Shown here piece by piece: positions 23,672 through 32,905 of a stretch of 64,000 nucleotides of DNA. Below the pieces are notes generated by a model. It ran no database searches, was not told where the DNA came from, and was given only the letters and a program-made list of their open reading frames with translations. The position numbers and the translations under genes were made by a program. Where the stretch lies: contig JAHRHY010000004.1 in assembly GCA_019671135.1 (NCBI GenBank), forward strand, positions 744,001 through 808,000. Reading direction: 5' to 3'. This DNA comes from Linnemannia hyalina. Lineage: Eukaryota; Mortierellomycota; Mortierellomycetes; Mortierellales; Mortierellaceae. Every line of letters begins with the position of its first letter. Within the stretch, counting starts at the first letter, position 1.

Positions 23672-25474
23672 ATGGAGGCCGACCTCGAGCTAGACTGTGT
23701 CGCCACTCAACAGGATACAGGAACCATCTACGGAATTGCAACCGCCTCCGGAAATGACAGCAATGGCATCTACGATACATACGTCGTTCTCATCAAATCA
23801 AACGCCAGTCCTGCCAACCTCAAATCCCTCAAATGGTCCATCGTCTCCACAACCCCAGCTCTCGACTTGTCATACTTCTACCCAAAATTTCCTACCGTCG
23901 ACTGTGCAGTCTCCAGTAAAGGAGAATTTATTGCCTTGTTCCCCAACTTTGAGTTGCCCACGACAAAGACACCGACCATACCTATGGGTGTTCGATATGA
24001 CCCTGTCTCTAACAGCTGGTCAGATATTCGAGGATTACCATTGTATGGGTGGAACTCGGAAACCCAGCATCAGTTGTTCTATACCACGGGAAATGGTGTC
24101 GAGTCGCTGGTGCATCTGGTGACGGATGAGTTTGGAGCGGTTGTCAGGCTTGGAACTGTCGATACTGCCACCAACATGCTTCAACTTGCCAACATCTGGA
24201 AATATGTAGGTTATTTGTTTTTCAAATGTCTTCGGTATGCCACGCATCAAAACCTCGTTGCCACAATGACCTGTGCACGCTGTTTACTCACACTACAAGA
24301 TCATCCTGCTCGATACTTTTAGAATTTCAATGAAAAGGAATATTCATCCGGGAGTTTCAGCGACACATTTGAAATATACTCACACTATGATGGCTTGCCT
24401 AGAAATGGGTTCTTTCTGCACCTGGGATACTCTAGCCAGCGTCTGTTCACCTCAGGACCCAATCAGCTCTATACCCATATCGACCAGGAAGACACAATCA
24501 AATCCTTCCCCTTGGCCTCGGCAGTAACAGCATCCTATACCAGCACTTTAGCCTTCCCGGAGCACGCCACGTTTCAAACCAACAGGTTTTTCTCAGGGAC
24601 CCGAGGAAACCTGACGACTTTTGTGGCCGCCATGGGTATTCTCGATGAGGTAAGTGGAGATATGCCTGTCACTTGAGGCTTGTTATATTATTATTATTAT
24701 TATTATTATTATTTTTGTCTTTATTTTGCTTGTTGCGCATACTAAATATATATGTTCGCTCTCCTATTTTTTTTGAAATACTTATAGGAATCAATCTACA
24801 CCATCGAAAGGGATTCCAATGGGTCATGGTCCCAAACCACCACCCACAATATAACAGGCGTCGACACCGATGGAGAATTTCAAGTCCACCAAAACATGAT
24901 CACAGCAGGTGGACGACTGCCAGGACAGGAACCGTTTGCTGTCGCCGTATCGACAAATGGTCTCTACGAGCTTCAGCTCTTTGGTCCATCTGCAGGAAAC
25001 CTCTCAGGACCGATAGGTGTCACCGTCCCTTCCTCTTCTCTGTACTCTGCCCGCCTTCCACCAGCTATACCCAAATCTCCTGGGCTGACGCGCGCTGAGG
25101 AGTTTGGAGTGATAGTGGGTGCGTTTGTTGTTGCGGTATTTTTCGTTTGGGGGTGGAAAAAGATGAGGAATCAGCGGAAGAAGGAGAAGGAGAAGGCGAA
25201 GGCGGCAACCATGGAAGGTGGTGGTGGTGGTGGTGGAGAGGCGTATATGATGGGAGTAGTTCCTGAAACCCACACGGCGCCCGAGGTTGCGATCAATATT
25301 ACCACAAGTGACAATTCTCAAAGGGGTGGTTCTCCGTCTGCTTCCGCACCTCCTCCTTCTGCTACAGGATCACCACAACCGAGCCCCGCTTATACATACC
25401 AGGATGAGGTCCAGGAATTAGAGTTCTCCCGTCACCCTCGACCCAATATTGTTACATCTGTAGGCAACACATGA
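23672..25474 (+). CDS. tandem single-pass membrane protein, copy 3 (unknown function)
   Basis: Exons are 23672-24205, 24323-24649 and 24788-25474, giving 515 residues. It begins MEADLELDCVATQQDTGTIY and keeps the same exon lengths for exons 1 and 2 as its sisters. Exon 2 differs most (DTFEIYSHYDGLPRNG, STLAFPEHATFQ, ILDE at the donor). Exon 3 has the TGG codon that is TAG in copy 1. A transmembrane helix (FGVIVGAFVVAVFFVW) is followed by GWKKMRNQRKK, then a tail with GEAYMMGVVPETHTAPEVA and a final LEFSRHPRPNIVTSVGNT. The frame is open far upstream of this ATG, back to about 23414, but that extension is not shared by copies 1 and 2, so I keep the ATG at 23672. It converges on the Spc34-like gene 625 bases downstream. 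Confidence 0.75.
24687..24713. repeat. (ATT)n in intron 2 of copy 3
   Basis: About nine ATT units replace the poly-T run (about 21345-21367) of copy 2 and the mixed T-rich stretch of copy 1 at the same intron position. Confidence 0.9.
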
Positions 25475-26099
25475 AGGGAAGAGCATTGAAGCACCTGTTC
25501 CAGAAAACAAGATACCACTCTCTACTAAAAGTTTATCCTTTCCCAGATCTTTTGTACATCGACCCATTGATAATGACGAGCGGGCCTTGACCGGTAACGT
25601 GAACAATAGAATGAAGAGAGAGCGGAAGAGCGGAGGAAGGAAAAGAGAAAAGAGGCAGAGAAAAAAAAAAAAAAAAAAAGAAGGAACGATGGCGGAGAAG
25701 GCGGTTGTAATGAGTTCTACCAAAAGTCAACAGGGGGAATAAAAAACGCGTTAAAGTAAGGTTTTGCTCAAAAGCAAATCATACACAGACGAACTGTGAT
25801 TGTGCAGGGGATAGACTGTTCCCTGACAAACGGCGTCTACTCTCAACTGGTTGACGACACAGATACCCAAAGAGTCCCAAGCACCAACTAAGCACAGGCA
25901 GTTGGGTTGAAGCTATTTCTTCACACGCATCAAGACGGACAGAAGGAGCACACGTCGAAAAGTATCATTACATTACGAGTTCAAATTTAATATACAACCT
26001 GGCCAGATGCCTACGTCCACACGTAACCTCAAAAACCAGAACTTGCGCCAGCGGTTCAAACCTCTACGCCTATTGCTGCCCCATATCGCGCTATCTCGA
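25475..26099. other. convergent intergenic region
   Basis: The conserved 3' block of the array continues to about 25650 and includes an A run at 25661-25679. The remaining 450 bases hold nothing recognisable apart from likely 3' UTR sequence of both flanking genes. Confidence 0.5.
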
Positions 26100-28249
26100 T
26101 CATGCAAGAGAAACCATGTTGGACTTTTGACTCCTGTCGATTTGAATCAAGTGCGATGCCACAAGACTGTACACAGCCTGGACGCCCAAACCTTCTGCGC
26201 TGCCTCTCTCAGCAGCCTCCTTACTGATATGATCTTTCAAATCCTGTAATGGAATAGAACCTCCCGATTCCCTAATCACTTGCAGCGTCCTTGCTGCAAG
26301 GATGACCGAGATTGTGCTTGGCAGGTCATCCTCTGATGTCGATGGATCTGCACAGCCGTCAATAATATTCGAGCTGATTTGTCTAAAAACGAGTAAAAAG
26401 TACGAAGATGAAGTGTTAATAATATGAGGTGTGAGTTGACGATGTGATTAGGTTTTAGATTGAGTATACTTGTTGTCCTTACTGAAGAATGTCCATGTTG
26501 ACGATGTGACGCTGGCATCGAGCCACTCCATCGAGGAGCCTGACCAGCCTATGGTAGGCCTCCTTGATTCCCTCCACATCCAGTTTTGCATCGCCGTCCT
26601 AATTGAGATACAACAGAGAAGAGATATTAGTCAGGCATCCAGTCTCCCAACCTGTCTTTCAAAATAATATCGCTTCTTGCAATAACACGAATGATCTGTT
26701 CCGTACCTGTTGACTGGCCTTCTCCCAGAGGTGCATAATCTCTTCAAAAATTGGACTCGTTTGCTCTTCCTCTGACTCTCCTGCGTCGCCCTGCTGTGAT
26801 GAGGACAGTTCGTCGCTCTCCCGCATCAGCCTCTCGTACAGCGCAACTAAAGGTATGAAAATGTACAATCAATACAATGTTGACGTTAGAAAACCATATC
26901 CTTAGAGGCGAACCATGACGTCGAAAACAGCAAGTGGGCGAACAACTTACTCTGCTCTTGTTCGCGCTGCTTCTGTTCCTGAATTTCGTTCTCCAGGTAC
27001 TCGATCTAATGGACATTGAACAATAAATCAACTGGTCAGCATCGCTCTTGTGGGTCCATAGTTCGGCGCCAACAGCCCTACATATCACATCTGCCAGCGG
27101 ACGAAATTCAATGTGACTATCGTACCTCCAGCTTCTTGGATGCAGCCTCAGCTTCCACTTCCAAAGTCTCATCATTTGCTTCACCGTGCTCATCCTGGTC
27201 ATCCTGATCCATAAACTCCGCATTAGGAATGTCCGTCAGTCCGTCCAGCTCTCGCTGCATGCTGTTTAGCTGTGATATGCAAGAAAGGAAAGATAGCCTG
27301 TTAGTTAGCTACACCTCACGCCATCGTGCTACCTAGCAAATTATCCTGTTTTAACGCGATAAGACATATAGCTCCCGTTACCAACACATACCAATTGACG
27401 TTTCTCACTCAACAACTGCTCCAATGCAAAGATCTCTCCTTCCTCCCGCATAATATCGGTCATGATCTCGTCTCCTTCCTGTCGCGGTGCTTCCTGAATC
27501 TCCTCTGATGAGTTTGCTTCCTGAAGCTATAACGATCAACAAAAGTAAATGGCCAAGTTAGATTATTTTTCAAACGACAGGTGTGTCTCGCTCAACACCC
27601 GTTTTCGCAAAGCCCCTAGCCACTGGTCGCGTCCATAGTTCGTCTTTTACCTCTGCAAGTGTCGCGCTCAGTTGGTTGATCGATGCCAGGACATCCTCAT
27701 GTGCATCCGCAACTTCATCCAGACGCGCCTGAACCGCCTTGTTTTGACTATATGGTCAGATTAACGAAAAATAGTGGCGTAAATACCTTTCCGTTCAAAG
27801 AGCGTGTCATACAAGCAACGCTGAACGATGCCAAAAAAAGGGCATATGTCATAAGCATTTTACCAAATCTCGTTGAGCGCCGTCGCGAGTTCAAGTGTCG
27901 TCTCAAACTCATCCGCGCCCTCCTTCGTCATCATACTAGTTTGGAAATGGAAAACACGAAATCGCTCTTGTTAGTTCACGCCTCTCCTGCTGTCCGTTTG
28001 ATTCCATTAAACCCCCCGTCAAAGTGTAAAATGCCACGCGATCAGATCACCGCAGCACAAACAAGGCACATACATCCGCAGGGCCTCGATACGATTGGGG
28101 GAGAACAAGTTCTGTTCAAAGGACTTTGCGTTTCTGATGGGCACCGCTTGGTTCTCGAGGAGTAATGAAGAGTAGAGCCGGGGTGCTGTAAAGTCGACAG
28201 ACGCCAGCCGCCGTGAGGAGGCTTCTAATGCTGCGAGACTGTCGTTCAT
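26100..28249 (-). CDS. coiled-coil kinetochore protein candidate, Spc34 (DASH/Dam1 complex)-like
   Basis: Nine exons join in phase: 28249-28074, 27935-27864, 27747-27651, 27526-27392, 27269-27126, 27005-26951, 26846-26707, 26598-26483 and 26382-26100. They encode 405 residues. The N-terminus (ALEASSRRLASVDFTAPRLY, SSLLLENQAVPIRNAKSFEQ, NLF) fits the Spc34 pattern of a Pro-preceded LL block followed by an IRD/IRN-x-x-x-x-E-x-x-LF block. Spc34 is a subunit of the DASH ring that couples kinetochores to microtubules. Most of the rest is predicted coiled coil (NKAVQARLDEVADAHEDVLA, EEGEIFALEQLLSEKRQL, IEYLENEIQEQKQREQEQ). The C-terminus looks like a small winged-helix-type fold (RTLQVIRESGGSIPLQDLKD, GVQAVYSLVASHLIQI). 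That end is not something I know from yeast Spc34, so the name is tentative. Exon count is high for this window. Confidence 0.5.
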
Positions 28250-28544
28250 CCTGTTCCTTGTCCGTTGCCTTTATTTTTTTGTTTCTTTGCGTCTTATTAT
28301 TGTTTGGTGTGCGTCGAGAGGTTGATGGATGGAAGGACTGAAGCTGTGGTGGAGAGGAGGGAAAGGAAGTGTCAACAAAGAAACGAGGGCGACAAACAAA
28401 ACAGGCATTCAGGAACAGGTCACATGACAAAACGCGCCTGAACATCGTCAACGATCCATATTTTTTTTTTAAAAAAATCTAGTAATTAATAGGAAAGGAC
28501 AATGGGGGTACGAGGAGTGAAAGAAGGGACAAAGGGGGATATAT

Positions 28545-31250
28545 CTATTGGAACTGGCAGAGGGTAGAGATGACCTCTCCGCTCTGGAACTCGGCTTCGG
28601 CCTTCAACTCGGTCAATCCAAAGTACATCTTCAGAGTAAACACAACAGGCGTACCGGGCGCTGCACCAGGAATGTGAGGGAGAGGGATAGTAAAGTCGCA
28701 CAACTTCTGGACACCAGGCGAGTCCACAAAGTCGGGCTGGTCCTCTCCGTTGTACACATACAGGGGAGACGACAAGGGCTCGGGGTACTTGTGTGTCACA
28801 TACTTTTTGCTGATACACTCGTTCGCAGAGATCGACTGGCCAGGGCGAACGAAGACAGAGAATCCATCACGGACACGGTACTTGCCATCCTGCATATACT
28901 TCTTCTCAACTGGATCACCGGCCTTGTACAGACGCGTGGTGTCGACACCATACCAGCGACGAGCAACACGAGCCTGGATGGGCTGGTGGGTCAGGCCGTG
29001 GTAGACAGCACCACGGACAACGGCCAGATCAGGACGAGGAGGGTAACGGATCAAGGGGACACGACTCTCAAACTCCTGCTGGACACGCTTGTGGAGGTAA
29101 GGAGAAGAACCGAAACCACCGACCAAGAAGATGGCCGCACACTGCTGGGCCTGGAAGAGCTGTCCGTCAATCAATCCGAGAACCTGGTTGACCACAGGGT
29201 CAAAGACGAGCTCACGCATCTCCTGTGCAGAGACTGCCAACAGACCATCCTCAAGTCTAATGTCCAGATCGACAATGTTGGCCACCGCAGCGGGCATCGA
29301 GATGAAAGAGTCCTCGTCTCCGTCGAACTGGGGCTTGTGCATGTACACGAACTCTTCCATGATCTGAGCCCAGGCCTTGGGCTGAAGGTCGTAACGCTGC
29401 AGCTTGTGGTGAACGAGCATAGAAAAGTTCTCGTCCAAGAATCCAGACCCACAACTGGCGCCGGATCCACGAGTCACCTCTGTCAACGCACGAGTTCCAC
29501 TGCTGTAATCAACCTGGAAAACAATCAAATCGACCGTTCCACCTACAATTCGTGAATAATGTTCACACAAAATTGAAACCCGTTAGCAATCAACGACAAC
29601 ATTTCTTAAACACAAATCAAATAGAAGAGAAGGAAACGTACCACCGGCATCGCAAATCATGAAACGATCTCCCTGGCGCAAGTTAAACTGCTCGCACTTG
29701 CGCTCGCAGTACATGGCAGCAGCCTCGGGCTCAGAGACGAGAAGGAGACGGTGAGGAGGATCCTGGGGCTGGATGAGACCAGCCTCGATGGCAGTGCGAC
29801 GCATGACACCCTTGGCAGCATCGGTCCACATGGCAGGGACAGTCAAACAGTACTGGATGTGGTGCTGGGGGTCGATCATGCCCCCTCCGCCATTCTTTTG
29901 GATCTCTGCAATAGCGTGGGTGTGGATGGCACGGAGATAGTCGCTGATGGCGTTCTGGGGGTTGATGGTGCGGGGAAGAGGGGGCAGGTACGGGGCGAGG
30001 TCGTTGTCCAGGAACAGCTTGAACTTTTGCAACAGATCGAGGTTGCGGGCGTTAGGGGTCAACATAGCAGCCTTGGCAGCGTATCCCCAAGAGTGCATCT
30101 TGTCGTTTTCCTTGCTGTATGCGCTGACGGTAGGGACCTTTCCGTACAAGTTAGCCTGGTGGGGCCTATTTCACGCAATACAATGTCAACTCCTTTTCGT
30201 TAACGAACGAATACTTCAATGAGCAAAATGCCAACGTTGAGTGTGAATCTTCCAAGGTCATTCAACAGTTCCTACCAGGTGGTCATCTCCAGAACTTCGC
30301 CGTTTTGCTTGAAGGCATAAGCGACTCCCGAGAACGTGGTTCCTATTATTCGAGGCAAGAGAGTCAGCCGTGTTTGTTACATGCGCGTCGTTTTAGTTTA
30401 CACCTTGTCATGTTGGCTCTTTTCTGGACAAGTCCCAAATGCACTTCTTCTTTCACGCTTCGTGTGTTGTGTAATCCTGATGACAGAGATGATCCTGCGT
30501 CATTAACAAGACTTCTCGATAGTTCATCCTGCCCTAACACAAACCAGCCAACCAGCCATCTCTGCGCTTGCTGTCTCCTTGTTCGTTTGTCATCCAGATG
30601 ATTCTCTGCTCAGGTCCTGAGGTCTCCATCTACTACAGAAATAAAAAAAAAGTTCTCGGCAATGCCAATCGTGACAAAGCAAGTAGGTGGTGGCTCTTAC
30701 CGAAATCGATGGCGACCAAGAGGGGATACTCGGCGCCTACAACATTAGGCTGGGGCTGCTGAGCAGCAACCTGCTGTTGCTGAGAAGGAGAAGGAACAAC
30801 CTGACCAGGCTGGGGAGACTGTTGGTAACCCGGCTGCTGCTGCTGATACTGCTGTTGCTGGTCATATGGCTGTTGCTGGTCATATGGCTGTTGCTGTTGC
30901 TGACCATAGCCACCCGGCTGCTGTTGTTGGTACTGCTGCTGTTGCTGGTACTGCTGTTGTTGAGGATCAGGCTGTCCGTAGGGGTTATAGGCACCGTTGG
31001 GGGGAGGGACAGGTCCAGCGTAAGGATCGCTGGATGCGCTCTGCCCGTAGTAAGGCTGCTGCTGCTGCTGCTGGCCCTGACCCTGGTAGTACTGTTGCTG
31101 TTGATCCTGCTGCTGGTATCCGTAGCCACCGCCCTGGTTTGGAGAACCATAACCAGGCTGCTGTTGTTGCTGCTGTCCTGCGTTCTGCTTTTGCAAGGCG
31201 GCATGGTAGAGCTGACGCTGCTGGGCAATGTGGGCAGGGACGTCAGACAT
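28545..31250 (-). CDS. HSPA12-like Hsp70-family ATPase with Gln/Tyr/Gly-rich N-terminal domain
   Basis: Exons are 31250-30701, 30342-30276, 30165-29642 and 29542-28545, in phase, giving 712 residues. Residues 1-about 170 are Gln/Gly/Tyr/Pro-rich (repeats such as QQPYDQQQ and QQQQYQQQQP). The Hsp70 actin-like ATPase follows: phosphate-1 loop LVAIDFGTTFSGVAYAF (split by intron 1), SEPEAAAMYCE, phosphate-2 loop ICDAGGGTVDLIVFQ and adenosine motif AIFLVGGFGSSPYL. The GRGSGASCGSGFLDENF-type insert and the short C-terminal part are typical of HSPA12 rather than canonical Hsp70: there is no full SBD lid and no EEVD end. HSPA12 proteins bind ATP, but their clients are mostly unknown. The N-terminus resembles prion-like domains that drive condensation; that role here is inference. 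Confidence 0.88.
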
Positions 31251-32097
31251 TGCTTTTGTGAAGGTTGTTGAGTGTGAGTGTGGGTGAGAAGGTGATCTGT
31301 GAAAGAGTGAGAGACAAAGGGGATGATGAGAAGAAAAGAGAAGAGAAGAGAAGAGAAGAGAAAAGAAGAAAGAAAAAGAGCCAAGGGGCAAAAAAGGTAC
31401 TCAAAATCAAAGGTCGGTCCCTGAGAGGTTGGGTGGGTGCAGTGGGCTATCCACATTCAATTCAAATCACACAAGTCAACCTTATCCTCAACCCGGTCAA
31501 AACATGGATATGAATGGATGCTCATCTCCAATCCATTCATTCCTCTCGCTGCTCAGTCATACTAACGCAAATATCCGCTCTCAGTCCCCAGCTTTCTCCC
31601 ATGAGCCATCTTTCTCCTCGGCAGTGCCCCCTGTCCATGGACTAAGCAAGAGAGAAAAGAAGAATGACGTTTTCGCTCGCAGCAAAAAAACGATGTCAAG
31701 GTTGCATGCTTCCTTCTGAGGAGACCATTAGAAAGCATGACAATCGCCCCAGCTGCACCACCTTGTCCATTAGACGTACCATGTAATCTAGTCACTAGCC
31801 TAGCACATGTAATCCTGAGACCATCCCAAGAAACACCAACGCGAACACGGACTCGAACGCGAAACAAAATATCAGTTGAAAATTGCAAATGGAACTGTGC
31901 TCGTTCGAAGCAAATTCACCGTCTTTAATAATAATAAAATGGCGATTCACTGACGTAACTTCTTTTCTCTTCTCCTCTCTTCTTTTCCTTTTCTTGTAAA
32001 CCATCCTACATTCTTCCCACACTCTTCACCTATCCATCCACTCTCACACCACAACTCTCTTTCACACTTTCACGCTCAAAGCACCAGCCAACAAAAA
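31251..32097. promoter_or_regulatory. divergent promoter region between HSPA12-like and Fmp46-like genes
   Basis: 847 bases separate the two divergent ATGs. GAGAA repeats lie at about 31335-31365, and a C/T-rich tract with short CA stretches lies directly before the ATG at 32098. I do not see a clear heat-shock element or TATA box. Confidence 0.45.
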
Positions 32098-32668
32098 ATG
32101 TCCTTCCGCCTCCCAAAATTCCCACTGTTAACCCTTTTCCACAACCCTTCCTCAAAGGTCTCCACCCAAGCCCTCTCCCTCCTCCGCCAAGCATCCGTCA
32201 CCCACAAGTTCGACATCGACCTCATCGACTCCACAACCACCGCCCCCACCCACCAACAAGTCTCTTCCATCGTCGAGTACCTCGGTGGTGGCGCAACCGG
32301 CTGTGGACAGATTTTGGACACAGCACAAGGGGCGCCCAAGGCGTCGACGGTCGGGGAAGTGCAAAAGATCCTGGAAGCCAACCCGGGCTATTTGAGACGG
32401 CCACTGGTGGTTGATTGGAATAAAGGCAAAGCTATCATCGCCGACGTAAGTTTGTGTTGTTTGTCTTTGGCTTTTGGTTGTGTGGTGGATACATGGGTGA
32501 TCTTGCGTGCATGGCTTCTGTGGGAGATAGAAATGCAAATTCAAATACGTCATAGACTAATGCGCATATTATTGCTCGTTGTTTTTTGTTTTTTTTTCCT
32601 TTTTCGATGATGAATAGCCCGCGTCAAGAGTGAACGAGATGGTCAAGAATGTTGGCGAGGAGGAGTAA
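32098..32668 (+). CDS. Fmp46-like thioredoxin-fold protein (DUF1687)
   Basis: Exon 1 is 32098-32445 and exon 2 is 32618-32668 (GTAAGT donor, phase 0), giving 132 residues. The sequence MSFRLPKFPLLTLFHNPSSK, then ALSLLRQASVTHKFDIDLID, EYLGGGATGC and RRPLVVDWNKGKAIIADPAS resembles the Fmp46/DUF1687 group of putative mitochondrial redox proteins. The fold is thioredoxin/ArsC-like with a helix after the first strand and a conserved RP-(L/I)-VVDW strand. The usual first-strand active-site Cys is replaced here by NPSS. A basic, hydroxylated N-terminus is compatible with mitochondrial import. It converges on the transglutaminase-like gene 237 bases downstream. Confidence 0.7.
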
Positions 32669-32905
32669 CTCGAGCAACCACCAACAACGGACCAAGGACA
32701 AGAAGCGACAAACCCCAAACAGCAAATAGCAAAGAAGCAATCATGGCAATAGAATAAAGAATGTGCATTCGATAAATAAAAAAAAAAGGAAGCGGCTCTT
32801 ATTATGTTTTAATAATGTGGATGTTAAACTATGAAAGAAAAGGTATACAAAAAGGAACTCGACAACAGAGGAGACTCATGGACATTAAAAGGGGGTCCAA
32901 GAGGC

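Larger units (their letters stand above)
16180..25650 (+). repeat. tandem array of three ~3 kb units, each with one membrane-protein gene
   Basis: The marker GTTGGTTGTCAGGGG occurs near 16190, 19603 and 22511. Each time it is followed by a spacer, an upstream pyrimidine-rich tract (TTTCTCTTTCAGTTCACAAA), a three-exon gene and a downstream block (TGATAATGACGAGCG) near 19226, 22206 and 25568. Start codons lie at 17325, 20328 and 23672. Exon 1 (534 bases) and exon 2 (327 bases) have the same length in all three. The spacers differ: units 1 and 3 keep relic exons of another paralogue and unit 2 has lost them. This is a tandem duplication with later divergence. Confidence 0.92.

Noticed and set aside
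28548..29555. 335-residue plus-strand open frame
   Set aside because: It is antisense to HSPA12-like exon 4 and arises from its biased codons. No domain is seen.
30687..31271. Leu-rich plus-strand open frame resembling membrane segments
   Set aside because: It is the antisense reading of CAG/CTG-type Gln codons in the HSPA12-like gene.
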